From positions 62,001 to 126,000 of the forward strand of contig JAJRPO010000026.1 of assembly GCA_024280735.1 (NCBI GenBank): a stretch of 64,000 nucleotides of DNA, written 5' to 3'. Shown in pieces: positions 1-9,495 of this stretch. Below the pieces are notes generated by a model, which saw only the letters and a program-made list of their open reading frames with translations, was not told where the DNA came from and ran no database searches. The position numbers and the translations under genes were made by a program. The stretch's first letter is position 1; the number at the start of each line of letters is the position of its first letter. The stretch is from Alphaproteobacteria bacterium (GTDB taxonomy: Bacteria; Pseudomonadota; Alphaproteobacteria; Rhodobacterales; Rhodobacteraceae).

Positions 1-839
1 AGTGCCGCAACCCGTTCCTCAAATTCCACACGGGTTTGGCCGGACAAAAACGGGCCATAAATGATATGCGCGCGCGGCATCAAGGTTGGGTCGGCTTCAT
101 AGGCTTGCAAAACCTGATCCACCAGCAACTCACCATCACCACCCCCGCCCGGCGTTACCAGGATATATGGCTCCTCGTCCCGTTCTGCCTGCCCCGAACT
201 GTCGCGGCGCAGATAGCCTGTCCAGTGCATGCGGTCATCAACAGAGGCCGGATATTCCAAACCTTCCAGCGGATTATAAATAGACCGCAGGCCATAGACC
301 CAAATCTCGTCATAAAACTTTGCCATAGCCGACACTGCATCTTTGCGGTCCCATTCCTCGGCCAATGCTTTGCTCTCATCCAGAACATCGCGCAGGCCCA
401 GCACAATTTTGGAGCTGGTATTTTCCTTGAGCCATTCCAGCGATTCCAGCAACTCACCGCGAAATCCGGTTGGTTCTTTATCAACGATCACCAAATCCGG
501 CTCAAACTTCTCTACTGCTGTGCGGATCAAGCCGGCGCGCAGTGCTGTGGTTTCGTCTATGTCCAGCCCCAAAGCCTCTGATACATAGGATCCGTCGGTC
601 ATCTTGGTCACACCGGGCAGGCGGATATGGTCCACTCGTTCGGGGAATGTAAAACGGCCCGCAACCGGTGAACCCGTCAGAATCAGGGCGGACAATTGAT
701 CATTTGCTTTGGTTAACGCACCCGCAATGGTACGCGAGCGGCGCAAGTGGCCCAGCCCGAAAGTGTCATGGCTATAGAGCAGTACACGCGGTGCCCGCGC
801 CTCAACAAACCCGCCATTTGTCTGGTCGGAATAGTTCAA
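1..839 (-). CDS. MurG-like glycosyltransferase, C-terminus off the left edge
   Basis: An open frame of about 279 codons enters from the left edge and is still open there. The protein begins with a Rossmann-like strand followed by S-H-D-T-F-G-L-G-H-L-R-R (residues 23-34), the nucleotide-sugar transferase start typical of the MurG-related 'predicted glycosyl transferase' family COG4671. A second glycine-rich turn (V-T-P-G-G-G-G) lies near residue 230, where the UDP-binding half begins. The family normally runs to roughly 380-400 residues, so about 100 are missing. No ATG or GTG lies between the in-frame TGA at 843-845 and the first conserved residues; the TTG at 839-837 is the best start, with an AAGGG ribosome site a few bases upstream. 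Sugar donor and acceptor are unknown; the nearby UDP-sugar genes make a role in surface polysaccharide plausible but unproven. Confidence 0.85.
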   Translation of the reverse strand, partial: MNYSDQTNGGFVEARAPRVLLYSHDTFGLGHLRRSRTIAGALTKANDQLSALILTGSPVAGRFTFPERVDHIRLPGVTKMTDGSYVSEALGLDIDETTALRAGLIRTAVEKFEPDLVIVDKEPTGFRGELLESLEWLKENTSSKIVLGLRDVLDESKALAEEWDRKDAVSAMAKFYDEIWVYGLRSIYNPLEGLEYPASVDDRMHWTGYLRRDSSGQAERDEEPYILVTPGGGGDGELLVDQVLQAYEADPTLMPRAHIIYGPFLSGQTRVEFEERVAA

Positions 840-845
840 ATCTCA

Positions 846-1158
846 GCCCTTCACTTCCCATAGCGCGCAAGACAGCGGGTTGCAGAACAACCTCTGAACC
901 CGCATCATACTGGTACTTCCAGTTTTAACCATGGTCAATTCCCGTGTCCTCACAGACCAAAACGAACCCTTGGCCTGACGGTTGTTATAAAGCTTGTATA
1001 AATACCACGACAACCCTGTTTCGAACGATTTATTCAGTGTCACATTGTCTTGACGTGCAGTGACATTAAATAGATTTTACAAATCTGTGATTAACGCGGA
1101 TACTTAGCCCAGAGTTTTCGGGCAAAACCCCCGACGAACGACAGCAGGCCTTAGAAAT
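846..1158. other. Divergent intergenic region before the MscS channel
   Basis: This roughly 310-base gap separates the leftward glycosyltransferase from the rightward channel gene and should hold both promoters. It contains two short inverted repeats: AGATTT-TAC-AAATCT at 1072-1086 and TGTCAC/GTGACA at 1038-1043 and 1060-1065. A TTGACG at 1050-1055 could be a -35 for the channel gene, but I see no convincing -10 at the right distance. A 66-codon minus-strand frame with a GTG start crosses the region; it resembles nothing I know and I do not call it a gene. Confidence 0.4.
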
Positions 1159-3474
1159 ATGCAAAGATACACTATGATCATTATGCGATTTGCACGACTA
1201 ATTTTGACAGCCGCGGTGTTGCTTGCTTTGGCAGGGCCGACACTAGCACAAGACTCCGTCGATCCTATGGCGCAAATTGTAAAATCGGCCAGCGAGGCCG
1301 GCTTGAAAGTTATTGTTATTGAAAGCGCCGGAAACGCCGCTGAAGCAGGATTGGAGCCTGAGGAGTCAAAAGAATCTTTTTTCATGACCACTCAGAAACG
1401 CGTGGATGCTTTTCGGGATCGCTTATCTGAGCAACTTTCCCGCGCGCCGGCTTTGATCGAAGAAGTCATCTATATCACCAATTACGCCAGCCCAACGGGG
1501 CATTATTCCAAATATTTTGTCATCCTCATTTGGACTATGGCGCTGCTCCTTATTGCTGAACAAATCGTGCGCAACGGTCTGGGGCGGCCCATTTTTGGAA
1601 AATGGTTTGTGGGTTTGCAGACCGATAACCCCATAGGCTACGCCCAAAAATTGCCTGTTTTGCTGCTGCGCAGCTTAATGGCGGTGGTTGCCCTGACACT
1701 GGTTGTGGTTATTTCCTATGCCTTGGGGCGGGTGATTTTTGGCAAAGCAGACAATGATATTGTCCGCCTCACGGTTGCCTATATCTATGCCACTTATTTT
1801 ATGTCCAGAGGTGTGGTTTTCTTGTGGCGGATGATCCTTGCGCCTTACCTCGAACAATATCGCATTCCTCATTTTTCTGACACAGACGCCCGTAAGCTGT
1901 TTTATTGGCTGCTTATCGTCTCCAGCTTTGCAATTACTTCCTTAAACTTCGTAAACTGGATTCAAGAACTGGGTATGGGCTATGATATTTATGCCTTGCT
2001 CAACTCTGCCCTGACTTTTTTGGTAGTCCTAATGAATGTGGCTATGGTGCTTGCCAATCGAAGGGCCATTACAGGTGCGATCCTGAACGGCGAGGACTAC
2101 AACGAAGTCTCGGTCGCTTCACGCTTTTTCGCGCGTGCTTGGGCACCGGCAGTAATCCTCTATTTTCTAGTTGCCTGGGGGGAAATGACCTACCGCCTGG
2201 TGCTTAATATTCCGCTGGAGGTATCCTTGATCGCTGGGTTTTATGCGATCCTTTTAACTGTCTTGGTTGTCTATGGAATGGTCGGTTATCTGATCGAGCG
2301 GGTCTTTACCCGCCGTCGCATGATTGCGGCAATGCACCAACAGGCCTTGGAACTGGAACAGCAAGAAGCGAGTAATGCCGAAGCACCAGCAGAGGCCAGC
2401 GCGGAAACAGCGCCGCCACTCAGCAGCCACAAAATGCGAACATTCGAGGATCTATCCCGCCGCTTGGCCAATATCCTTGCGGTTTTTGCCGGGGCTTGGG
2501 CGCTCTCGTCAATATGGCGGCTCGACATTGAAATGATGGGGGCATCTTCGGCGCAACGCAGCTACGACCTCGTGTTTGTCCTATTGATTGGTTACATCGT
2601 TTATCACTCCGTGCGCATCTGGATTGATCAAAAGATCGAAGAAGAAGGCGGCGCGGACGTCGAGGTCGCCCCCGGCGACGAGGGCGGGGCCGCAGGTTCT
2701 TCAAGGCTTGCAACGTTGCTGCCGCTGTTTCGGAACTTTGTTTTGGTGGTTATTGCGGTAACTGTTGGCCTGATTGCGTTAACGGACTTGGGCATCAATG
2801 TTGCCCCCCTGTTTGCTGGCGCGGGTGTTGTTGGTTTGGCCATCGGTTTTGGCGCGCAAACATTGGTGCGCGATATTCTGTCGGGGGCGTTCTATCTGTT
2901 TGATGATGCGTTTCGCAAAGGCGAATACATTGACATTGGTACAGTCAAAGGCACTGTTGAACGGGTTTCGGCGCGGTCATTCCAGTTACGCCACCACCTT
3001 GGCCCCTTACATACAGTTCCATTTGGTGAAGTTCAGTTCCTCACGAACTTTTCCCGCGATTGGGTGATGATGAAACTGCCTTTGCGGGTGACTTATGACA
3101 CGGACGTGGAAAAGGTTCGCAAACTGGTCAAAAAGCTGGGACAGGATTTGCTGAACGACCCGGTTGTCGGCGACCAATTCCTGCAACCGTTAAAATCCCA
3201 AGGCGTGATTGAGATGCAAGACAGCGCCATGATCATACGGGTGAAATTTATGACCAAGCCGGGCGATCAATGGGTTCTGCGCAAACGGGTCTTTCAAGAA
3301 ATCCGCGACTTATTTGCCCGCGAAGGCATCAAGTTTGCCCATAAAGAAGTGACCGTTCGTCTTGCAGACGGCGAAGTTTCCAATCTGACGGAGGCGCAGA
3401 AACAAGCTATTAGCGCCGCAGCACTGGCGCATGAAGAAGAACCCGTGCCGAAAAAGGGTGGCGACGACCGTTAG
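1159..3474 (+). CDS. Large MscS-family mechanosensitive ion channel
   Basis: A 771-residue inner-membrane protein that should open under membrane tension and release solutes on osmotic down-shock. An N-terminal signal peptide (hydrophobic LILTAAVLLALAGPTLA, cleavage likely before QDS near residue 31) is followed by a periplasmic stretch and several transmembrane helices. The MscS core is at the C-terminal side: the glycine/alanine-rich pore helix A-G-A-G-V-V-G-L-A-I-G-F-G-A-Q runs about 554-568, followed by the beta domain (VRDILSGAFYLFDD, then GTVERVSARS). It is much longer than the ~280-residue minimal MscS and fits the large multi-helix subfamily. Residues 390-420 and 495-515 are soluble, acidic linkers. 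In-frame ATGs at 1159, 1174 and 1183 are all possible starts and none has a strong ribosome site. It ends 13 bases before the convergent ABC operon. Confidence 0.9.
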   Translation: MQRYTMIIMRFARLILTAAVLLALAGPTLAQDSVDPMAQIVKSASEAGLKVIVIESAGNAAEAGLEPEESKESFFMTTQKRVDAFRDRLSEQLSRAPALIEEVIYITNYASPTGHYSKYFVILIWTMALLLIAEQIVRNGLGRPIFGKWFVGLQTDNPIGYAQKLPVLLLRSLMAVVALTLVVVISYALGRVIFGKADNDIVRLTVAYIYATYFMSRGVVFLWRMILAPYLEQYRIPHFSDTDARKLFYWLLIVSSFAITSLNFVNWIQELGMGYDIYALLNSALTFLVVLMNVAMVLANRRAITGAILNGEDYNEVSVASRFFARAWAPAVILYFLVAWGEMTYRLVLNIPLEVSLIAGFYAILLTVLVVYGMVGYLIERVFTRRRMIAAMHQQALELEQQEASNAEAPAEASAETAPPLSSHKMRTFEDLSRRLANILAVFAGAWALSSIWRLDIEMMGASSAQRSYDLVFVLLIGYIVYHSVRIWIDQKIEEEGGADVEVAPGDEGGAAGSSRLATLLPLFRNFVLVVIAVTVGLIALTDLGINVAPLFAGAGVVGLAIGFGAQTLVRDILSGAFYLFDDAFRKGEYIDIGTVKGTVERVSARSFQLRHHLGPLHTVPFGEVQFLTNFSRDWVMMKLPLRVTYDTDVEKVRKLVKKLGQDLLNDPVVGDQFLQPLKSQGVIEMQDSAMIIRVKFMTKPGDQWVLRKRVFQEIRDLFAREGIKFAHKEVTVRLADGEVSNLTEAQKQAISAAALAHEEEPVPKKGGDDR

Positions 3475-3487
3475 GGCGCTTTGCGCC
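3475..3487. terminator. Small hairpin between convergent genes
   Basis: GGCGC-TTT-GCGCC forms a perfect 5-bp stem exactly filling the gap between the stop of the MscS gene and the stop of the last ABC transporter gene. No T-run follows on either strand, so it would be at best a weak two-way terminator or an mRNA 3'-end stabiliser. Confidence 0.3.
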
Positions 3488-4645
3488 TTAGTCGTGAGAG
3501 TAGGGATCAAGTGAATCCCGCAACGCATCGCCAAGAAAGTTGAACGCCAAAACTACAAAAATCACTGGCAGCATCGGAATTGCCGTCCACGGGTAAATTT
3601 CGATCGACGCGAGGTTTTGCGCATCGTTCAACATCACCCCCCAACTGACCGCAGGCGCACGCAGGCCAAGGCCAAGAAACGACAGCGCCGTTTCACCGAG
3701 GATCATCGCGGGAATCGACAGCATGGCACTGGCGATCAAGTGGCTGGAGAAGTTGGGAAGCAAATGTTTACGGATCACCCGCGACGGTTTCGCCCCCATC
3801 ATTTCAGCGGCGCGCACGAACTCCTCCTCTCGCAGACTGAGGAATTTTGATCGCACGGCACGCGCAAGCCCCGGCCAGTCCAGCAACCCCAGAATGATCG
3901 ATATGATAAAGAATACGGCGACAGGTCCCCAGTGAGACGGCACGGCGGCCGATAAGGCCAACCAAAGCGGCAGCTCTGGTATCGAGCGCAAAATCTCGAT
4001 TATGCGATTTACAAACCAGTCGATAGCGCCGCCAAAATAACCGGCAATCCCCCCGATGCTGATGCCCAGAATAAATGACACGGTGATACCAATCAAACCA
4101 ACGGTCATAGATAACTGCGCGCCATAAAAGATACGCGAGAATACATCGCGCCCGAGGCGATCAGCCCCCCACAGAAACACGGTTGCCCCTTCAGGTGCGC
4201 AAAACAGATGGCGGTTGGTTTTGAACAGAGCCAGAAAGTAATGCGTGCCGCCTTCGCAAAAAAATTCCAGTTTCGCGGGGTTTTCCCTGTCAGACGGATA
4301 ACGCCAGCGGAATTGCTCCAAATCCCTGACCGCATTTTCCGGATACACAAAGGGGCCAATAAATTTGCCCTCGTGGAACAGCCGCACCATTTGCGGGGCA
4401 GCGTAGATGTGATCCGGGTTCCGCTCATTCGCCGTATAGGGCGCAATGAAGCCCGCAAAGGGAATCATCAGATAGGAAACCGCTAGAAACAGCGCAGAAA
4501 TCAAACCCAACTTATGGCGGCGGAATTTGCGCCAGATCAGCAGCCAGTTTGGCGCATCAAGATCAGGGCGCGCGGGTTTGCTGCGCTCCTCCTCGGGATC
4601 ATAGGGCGCGGTGTCAACAAAATGCTCATCTGGTAGTTGGGTCAT
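3488..4645 (-). CDS. Peptide-type ABC transporter permease (OppC/YejE class)
   Basis: A 385-residue inner-membrane permease, the C-type partner of the next gene upstream. A soluble N-terminus of about 45 residues leads to a first transmembrane helix, then a long periplasmic loop of about 90 residues, then the five-helix core starting at G-A-D-R-L-G-R-D-V-F-S-R, the family's typical entry motif. The coupling (EAA) loop is visible as E-F-V-R-A-A-E-M-M-G-A near residues 272-282, where the ATPase docks. The long first loop is seen in the oligopeptide subgroup rather than the short dipeptide one. It is the last gene of the operon; its ATG overlaps the upstream stop as ATGA (4642-4645). The substrate is most likely a peptide, but opines, glycosides or nickel chelates are also carried by this family. 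Confidence 0.92.
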   Translation of the reverse strand: MTQLPDEHFVDTAPYDPEEERSKPARPDLDAPNWLLIWRKFRRHKLGLISALFLAVSYLMIPFAGFIAPYTANERNPDHIYAAPQMVRLFHEGKFIGPFVYPENAVRDLEQFRWRYPSDRENPAKLEFFCEGGTHYFLALFKTNRHLFCAPEGATVFLWGADRLGRDVFSRIFYGAQLSMTVGLIGITVSFILGISIGGIAGYFGGAIDWFVNRIIEILRSIPELPLWLALSAAVPSHWGPVAVFFIISIILGLLDWPGLARAVRSKFLSLREEEFVRAAEMMGAKPSRVIRKHLLPNFSSHLIASAMLSIPAMILGETALSFLGLGLRAPAVSWGVMLNDAQNLASIEIYPWTAIPMLPVIFVVLAFNFLGDALRDSLDPYSHD

Positions 4646-5670
4646 CTATCGCGCCCCCCATATTTTATTCGCGGATCAAGCAACATCAGCAACACGTCGG
4701 AAACCATTGTGCCGATCAAGGTCAATCCAGCCACAAACAACAGGATAAACCCCGCCAGAAACTGGTCTTGGGTTTTAAGTGCGGTCAGCAAAGCAGGGCC
4801 AATTGTTTGCAAGCCCAGCACAACCGACACCAGCACAGAACCGGAAATCAATGATGGCAGCAGATTCCCGATATCGGCCACAAAGGGGTTAAATGCCACG
4901 CGCAGCGGGTATTTCAGGATGGCTTTCACCGGCCCGACACCTTTGGCACGGGCGGTATCGACATAGGGTTTACTCAGCTCATCAAGCAGATTAGCCCGCA
5001 AACGCTGCATCATCGCAGCGGCACCAGAAGTGCCGATCACAAAGGTCGGAATAATCAGGTGTATCAACACGGACTTAACCTTGGCGGCAGACATAGGTTC
5101 ACCCTCAAATTCCGGTGCCATCAAGCCGCCAATCGGCAGGTTGAAATAGCGGTGCCCGTAATAAAACAGGATCAGGGCCAGCAGGAAGTTTGGCGTCGCC
5201 AAGCCCAGATAACCGACAAAGGCAGATGTGTAATCCACCCATGTCTTGGATTTCGCCGCTGCCAATACACCCAAAGGCAAGGCCACCATGTAAACAAACA
5301 AAATGGCCGCGACATTGACCAGAACAGTCATCCATAGTGCCGTGCCGACTATTTCAGAAACCGGTTTGTCGAATTCAAAGGACCAACCAAAATCGCCCTG
5401 AAGGATGCCGGAAAACCCATGCGGGCCGGGGTAGAATCCAACCCAGATCAGGTATTGCCGCCACAAGGGCTGATCCAGCGAATATTCTTTCCGCAAGAAC
5501 TCCACTTTGGCGACACCCGATTCCTGGCCCGTCGCCCGCAGCTCCGCGATCAAGTTGGACAGATAGTCGCCAGGCGGTAGGTTCATGATGAAAAAGACCA
5601 AGGCAGACACGACAACCAGTGTCATCAACATGGTAGCAAAACGGAAAATGGCAAACCGAAGGATCGGCAT
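4642..5670 (-). CDS. Peptide-type ABC transporter permease (OppB/YejB class)
   Basis: A 342-residue inner-membrane permease, B-type partner of the OppC-like protein. It starts with the usual N-terminal helix (L-R-F-A-I-F-R-F-A-T-M-L-M-T-L), has a periplasmic domain containing the family motif on the way to helix 2 (L-R-K-E-Y-S-L-D-Q-P-L-W-R-Q-Y), and an EAA coupling loop (Y-V-D-T-A-R-A-K-G-V-G). The ATG at 5670 overlaps the stop of the binding-protein gene by one base (TGATG); a TTG one codon earlier is also possible. Same operon, same inferred substrate as its neighbours. Confidence 0.92.
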   Translation of the reverse strand: MPILRFAIFRFATMLMTLVVVSALVFFIMNLPPGDYLSNLIAELRATGQESGVAKVEFLRKEYSLDQPLWRQYLIWVGFYPGPHGFSGILQGDFGWSFEFDKPVSEIVGTALWMTVLVNVAAILFVYMVALPLGVLAAAKSKTWVDYTSAFVGYLGLATPNFLLALILFYYGHRYFNLPIGGLMAPEFEGEPMSAAKVKSVLIHLIIPTFVIGTSGAAAMMQRLRANLLDELSKPYVDTARAKGVGPVKAILKYPLRVAFNPFVADIGNLLPSLISGSVLVSVVLGLQTIGPALLTALKTQDQFLAGFILLFVAGLTLIGTMVSDVLLMLLDPRIKYGGRDR

Positions 5671-7583
5671 CAATAGTCCCCCCCATCAACAAAGAAAAAT
5701 TCATCAACGCGGTGAATGCCAAAATGTGCGCCCGGGTCCCAAGCCCACAGGCCCTCCTCGGGCACATTGCGCAACCGATTTGATACCACAACCGGTTGGG
5801 GCGCTTCTGCCAGAATGCCAATGCCATACATTTCTTCGGCGTGGATTTTTAGCATTTCCACCCAGATCTCTTTGCGTCGCGAATTGAGTGATGTTTCCTC
5901 CCACTCCGCCGCAAGTTCCATTAGGCGGCGGGGTTTGGGCATATCGATCGGCTCCCCCGCATCACCGTTGGTCTGGTAATACTGCCCCCATTTCGGCCAA
6001 GAGAAAAACTCTTGTGCACGCGGGGCCAAATAATCGGGGGATGTGGTTGCCGATGGAATGCCATTATCCCAACCACACCAAACCGCTGCCATTGATTGAC
6101 CTGAAAACACATGTTGGCGTAAAATGTCGCGATCCAATGGGCGCATTGTCAGGCTGATGCCAATCTCTCGCCAAGTGTCGGTGGTAATTTGCAAGGCATT
6201 CTCGACCTCTTGCCGCTCGCCTGCTGTTTCTACTAAAATACGCATTGGCCGCCCGTCAGGCAACAGGCGGATACCGTCACCTTGGCGTTCTGTAAATCCC
6301 ATCTCATCCAGTAATCGATTGGCTTCATCAGGATCATAGGTCGCGTTGTTCATCCTATTTTCCTCTGAGTAAAAGGGGCTGGCGGGCAGGGCCGTCATGT
6401 TGCCCTCTGACGCCAGGCCAAAATACAAAGCTCGGTTTATCATGCGACGATCAATCCCCAGCGACAAAGCCTTGCGAAAGCGAACGTCACGCAGAATTTT
6501 CCGCCATACCGGATTGGCGAAATTCAAGTTGGGATAGATCGCAATCTGCGACGACGTGCCAGCCTTCCATAGACGCAGCTTATAATCCGCGCCCTCCAGC
6601 TCGCCTTTCTTTAAAATCGGCACATCTTCAAAGCTCAGACCGCGCGCCTGTAAGTCCGACTCACCTGCGTTGGTTTTTGCCGCGACCAACCCTTTGCCAA
6701 CGATCGTCATCTCTACTGTATCAATATAGGGCAGTTGCAATCCTGTGCTGTCAATCCGGTGGTAATACGGATTTCGCACAAATTGGCGGCGGCTGTCCTT
6801 GCCGGTATCCGCTGGAATCCACGGCTGCAAAGTCGGCAGATGGTGGTTGTTGAACTTGTACATATTATCGTATTTGTTATGCAGCGCCGCCCACCCTCGG
6901 ACCTTTTTCTTGGCAATGGCTTTGGCCAATTTTTCCGGGTTTGCGTGGTCTTGGTGGTACTTCCGCAGATAATGCCCCGGGCGATAGATAAACGGGGGCC
7001 GCGCCTGTGCCAAGCGTGGCAGAAAACCGGGGTTAGGCCTCGGCCATTCAAATATCACTGTCAAATCATCGGGAAACAGAACTTGTGGCAACACGCCGTC
7101 CAGCCGCATAAAAGACGGCGGGCCAGAAGGAGACAAGGATTCGTTATTGGCAATCTCTTCCCACCAATAGCGGAAATCGGCGCTGGTAAACGGTTTACCA
7201 TCTGACCATTTGTGGCCCTTGCGCAGGGTCATGGTAAATTTGCCGCCGTCGACATCAACGGCCTGCAAAATATCCGGCACCAGCTTATAGTCAGCGTCAT
7301 AGCCGACCAAGCGTGCGTAGCCATAAACCACCATCTGGCGGATGTCTTTGGAACGGGTAATCATGGTGCGCAAGGTGCCGCCCTGTACGCCTTGCAACCG
7401 CCCCATGGTCGGCAAATCCACGACGATTGGATTTTCCGGCAGACGTTCACCAATCGGCGGCATATTATTGCCATCAACCGAATCTTGCCAAAATGCGGTT
7501 TCTTGCAAGACGGGCATTTGCGCGACAGATGTTGTACCCGCGAAAACCAAACAGGCGCAAAGTTTTGCGAAGATCATTCTCAT
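5670..7583 (-). CDS. ABC transporter periplasmic substrate-binding protein, family 5
   Basis: A 637-residue secreted binding protein of the SBP_bac_5 type, which captures the substrate for the two permeases. A signal peptide (F-A-K-L-C-A-C-L-V-F-A-G-T-T-S-V-A, cleavage near residue 21) precedes the mature protein; the residues around the Cys do not form a clear lipobox. Family landmarks are L-R-K-G-H-K-W-S-D-G-K-P-F-T-S-A-D-F (the conserved 'WSDG..ft..D' signature, about residues 120-137) and R-F-R-K-A-L-S-L-G-I-D-R further on. It is longer than typical dipeptide binders (~530 residues), in line with oligopeptide binding proteins. It lies second in the operon; its ATG overlaps the upstream ATPase stop as ATGA (7580-7583), with a purine-rich ribosome site upstream. 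Confidence 0.92.
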   Translation of the reverse strand: MRMIFAKLCACLVFAGTTSVAQMPVLQETAFWQDSVDGNNMPPIGERLPENPIVVDLPTMGRLQGVQGGTLRTMITRSKDIRQMVVYGYARLVGYDADYKLVPDILQAVDVDGGKFTMTLRKGHKWSDGKPFTSADFRYWWEEIANNESLSPSGPPSFMRLDGVLPQVLFPDDLTVIFEWPRPNPGFLPRLAQARPPFIYRPGHYLRKYHQDHANPEKLAKAIAKKKVRGWAALHNKYDNMYKFNNHHLPTLQPWIPADTGKDSRRQFVRNPYYHRIDSTGLQLPYIDTVEMTIVGKGLVAAKTNAGESDLQARGLSFEDVPILKKGELEGADYKLRLWKAGTSSQIAIYPNLNFANPVWRKILRDVRFRKALSLGIDRRMINRALYFGLASEGNMTALPASPFYSEENRMNNATYDPDEANRLLDEMGFTERQGDGIRLLPDGRPMRILVETAGERQEVENALQITTDTWREIGISLTMRPLDRDILRQHVFSGQSMAAVWCGWDNGIPSATTSPDYLAPRAQEFFSWPKWGQYYQTNGDAGEPIDMPKPRRLMELAAEWEETSLNSRRKEIWVEMLKIHAEEMYGIGILAEAPQPVVVSNRLRNVPEEGLWAWDPGAHFGIHRVDEFFFVDGGDY

Positions 7584-9364
7584 AATTCCACCCTGACAAA
7601 ATGGCCCGGTTCGGTTTCAACAAGGTCCGGTGCGGTTAGTCCGTTAAAGCGGAATTGCTCTGGCCATGTTTTGGGGTTTCCCGCGCCCAATGCCACCGCC
7701 TCCAGATCGATTTTCTGCGTGGTGTCCGGCTCCAGACAGGCGGCGATAAGGGCTTTGGTATAGGGGTGTTTGGGGGCTGTGAACAATACATCCGGTGCCG
7801 CTTGCTCAATGATCTGCCCGCGCCGCATCACTGCTACTTCATCTGCAATCCGTGCCACGACGGCTAAGTCATGGCTGATAAACAGGTAAGACAGGCCAAG
7901 GTTATCGCGAATTTCCTCTAGCAAATCCAACACCTGCATTTGCACCGAAAGGTCGAGCGCAGATGTCGGCTCATCGCACACCAGCAGATTGGGTTTCAAC
8001 GCCAATGCGCGGGCGATTGACAGACGTTGGCGTTGGCCACCTGAAAACGCATGGGGGAAACGCCGTAGCATTGTGGGATCAAGATCAACCTGTTCCAGCA
8101 ATTCAATGGCCCGGTCTTTGCGTTCGGAACGGGTGCCGATTTCGTGGATTTCCAACGGTTCGGTGAGAATATCAATCACTTGCATCCGTGGTGATAGAGA
8201 ACTGAACGGGTCTTGAAACACCATCTGCGCTTGTCGTTGAAAGCTGCGTTTTGCATCGCCGGATAATTTTTGGACCTCAACCGCTGAATCGCCGCTATCC
8301 GGCCAATACTTAATTACTCCGCCAGCATCGGGCGACCGTGCGCCCAGCGCAATTTGTGCAACGGTCGATTTACCAGAGCCAGACTCGCCAACAATAGCAA
8401 AGGTCTTGCCGCGCGCCACGGTAAGGTTCACCCCCTCTACTGCTTTGATGATGCCCCCTTTGCGCATGAATCCACCGCCGCGCAAATCAAAGCTTTTCGA
8501 GATGTTTTCGAGTTGCAGAATAGGGTCTTCAATCACCCGCGCAGAGGTCGGTTCGGCCTCGTGCGGAATATTCGGCGCAGCGGCAATCAGTTTGCGGGTA
8601 TAGGCGTGGCCGGGGTCATCCAGCACATTACTAACCCTGCCGGACTCCATGATTTTTCCGTCACGCATTACCACGACCTTATCCGCGCAGTTGGCCACAA
8701 CACCCAGATCATGCGTCACCAAAATAACCGCCATGCCCGTTTCGCGCTGCAAATCCTTGATCAACCCCAGAACCTGTGCCTGTGTCGTCACATCCAATGC
8801 GGTCGTCGGTTCATCCGCAATCAACAGATCAGGTTTGGCCACCATCGCCATGGCAATCATCGCCCGCTGGCGCATACCGCCTGACAACTCAAACGGATAA
8901 GACCGAAACACCCGCTCAGGATCGGGGAACCCGACACGCTCGAACTTTTGTAAAACAATTTCTTTCGCACTGCGTTTATTATGATCGCGGTGCAGGATCA
9001 AAACTTCTGACACTTGATCACCGATTTTGTGTAATGGCGAAAGGGAATGCATCGGTTCCTGAAAGATCATCGAAATCCGGTCACCACGGATTTCCCGTAA
9101 CTCCTTCTCGGACATGGCCAGCAGATCAATACCGCCGCTATCAGAATTCAAGTAGGCCGAACCAGAGTGTATGCGCGCAGCTTTGGGTAAAATTCGCAAA
9201 ACCGCCCGACAGGTTTGGGTTTTACCGGAACCGGATTCCCCCACTAACGCAACCGTTTCACCGCGTTGAACATCAAAGTTGATATTGCGAATAATCGGAT
9301 CAGCAGAGCCAAAGCCAATTGCCAGATCACGGACCTGCAACAACGGCTTTTCATGCGAATTCAT
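7580..9364 (-). CDS. Two-domain ABC transporter ATPase (YejF/GsiA type)
   Basis: A 594-residue cytoplasmic ATPase with two complete nucleotide-binding domains in one chain, powering the importer encoded downstream. Domain 1: Walker A G-E-S-G-S-G-K-T at 42-49, signature L-S-G-G-M-R-Q-R at 160-167, Walker B L-I-A-D-E-P at 181-186. Domain 2: Walker [10 protein letters not shown] at 326-334, signature F-S-G-G-Q-R-Q-R at 440-447, Walker B C-D-E-P-T-S at 463-468. Both carry the oligopeptide-type C-terminal extension (H-P-Y-T-K-A-L in domain 2). It is the first gene of the operon; having the ATPase first and the binding protein second is less common than the reverse. The start ATG at 9364 follows a GGGGGAGG-rich stretch. 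Confidence 0.93.
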   Translation of the reverse strand: MNSHEKPLLQVRDLAIGFGSADPIIRNINFDVQRGETVALVGESGSGKTQTCRAVLRILPKAARIHSGSAYLNSDSGGIDLLAMSEKELREIRGDRISMIFQEPMHSLSPLHKIGDQVSEVLILHRDHNKRSAKEIVLQKFERVGFPDPERVFRSYPFELSGGMRQRAMIAMAMVAKPDLLIADEPTTALDVTTQAQVLGLIKDLQRETGMAVILVTHDLGVVANCADKVVVMRDGKIMESGRVSNVLDDPGHAYTRKLIAAAPNIPHEAEPTSARVIEDPILQLENISKSFDLRGGGFMRKGGIIKAVEGVNLTVARGKTFAIVGESGSGKSTVAQIALGARSPDAGGVIKYWPDSGDSAVEVQKLSGDAKRSFQRQAQMVFQDPFSSLSPRMQVIDILTEPLEIHEIGTRSERKDRAIELLEQVDLDPTMLRRFPHAFSGGQRQRLSIARALALKPNLLVCDEPTSALDLSVQMQVLDLLEEIRDNLGLSYLFISHDLAVVARIADEVAVMRRGQIIEQAAPDVLFTAPKHPYTKALIAACLEPDTTQKIDLEAVALGAGNPKTWPEQFRFNGLTAPDLVETEPGHFVRVEL

Positions 9365-9386
9365 ATCTCGATGGCCTCCCCCAGCC

Positions 9387-9417
9387 TTTGCGCCATTATT
9401 TTTTGATTATGCGCAAA
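9387..9417. promoter_or_regulatory. Inverted repeat upstream of the ABC transporter operon
   Basis: TTTGCGC (9387-9393) and GCGCAAA (9411-9417) are perfect 7-bp arms separated by a 17-base AT-rich spacer. The repeat lies 23-53 bases upstream of the ATPase start, where an operator or a 5'-leader hairpin would sit. No regulator gene is adjacent, so the binding protein, if any, is unknown. Confidence 0.35.
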
Positions 9418-9495
9418 CGCAGTAGACCCATCCCCCTATCAAAAAACAAGGATATTAAACTAATTGTGATGAGGTTGCTGTTACTTAGCGATAAT

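Noticed and set aside
843-1043. 66-codon minus-strand frame directly upstream of the glycosyltransferase
   Set aside because: GTG start, no recognisable family, and it covers the region where the divergent promoters should be. Its stop next to the downstream start could suggest a leader peptide, but nothing else supports it.
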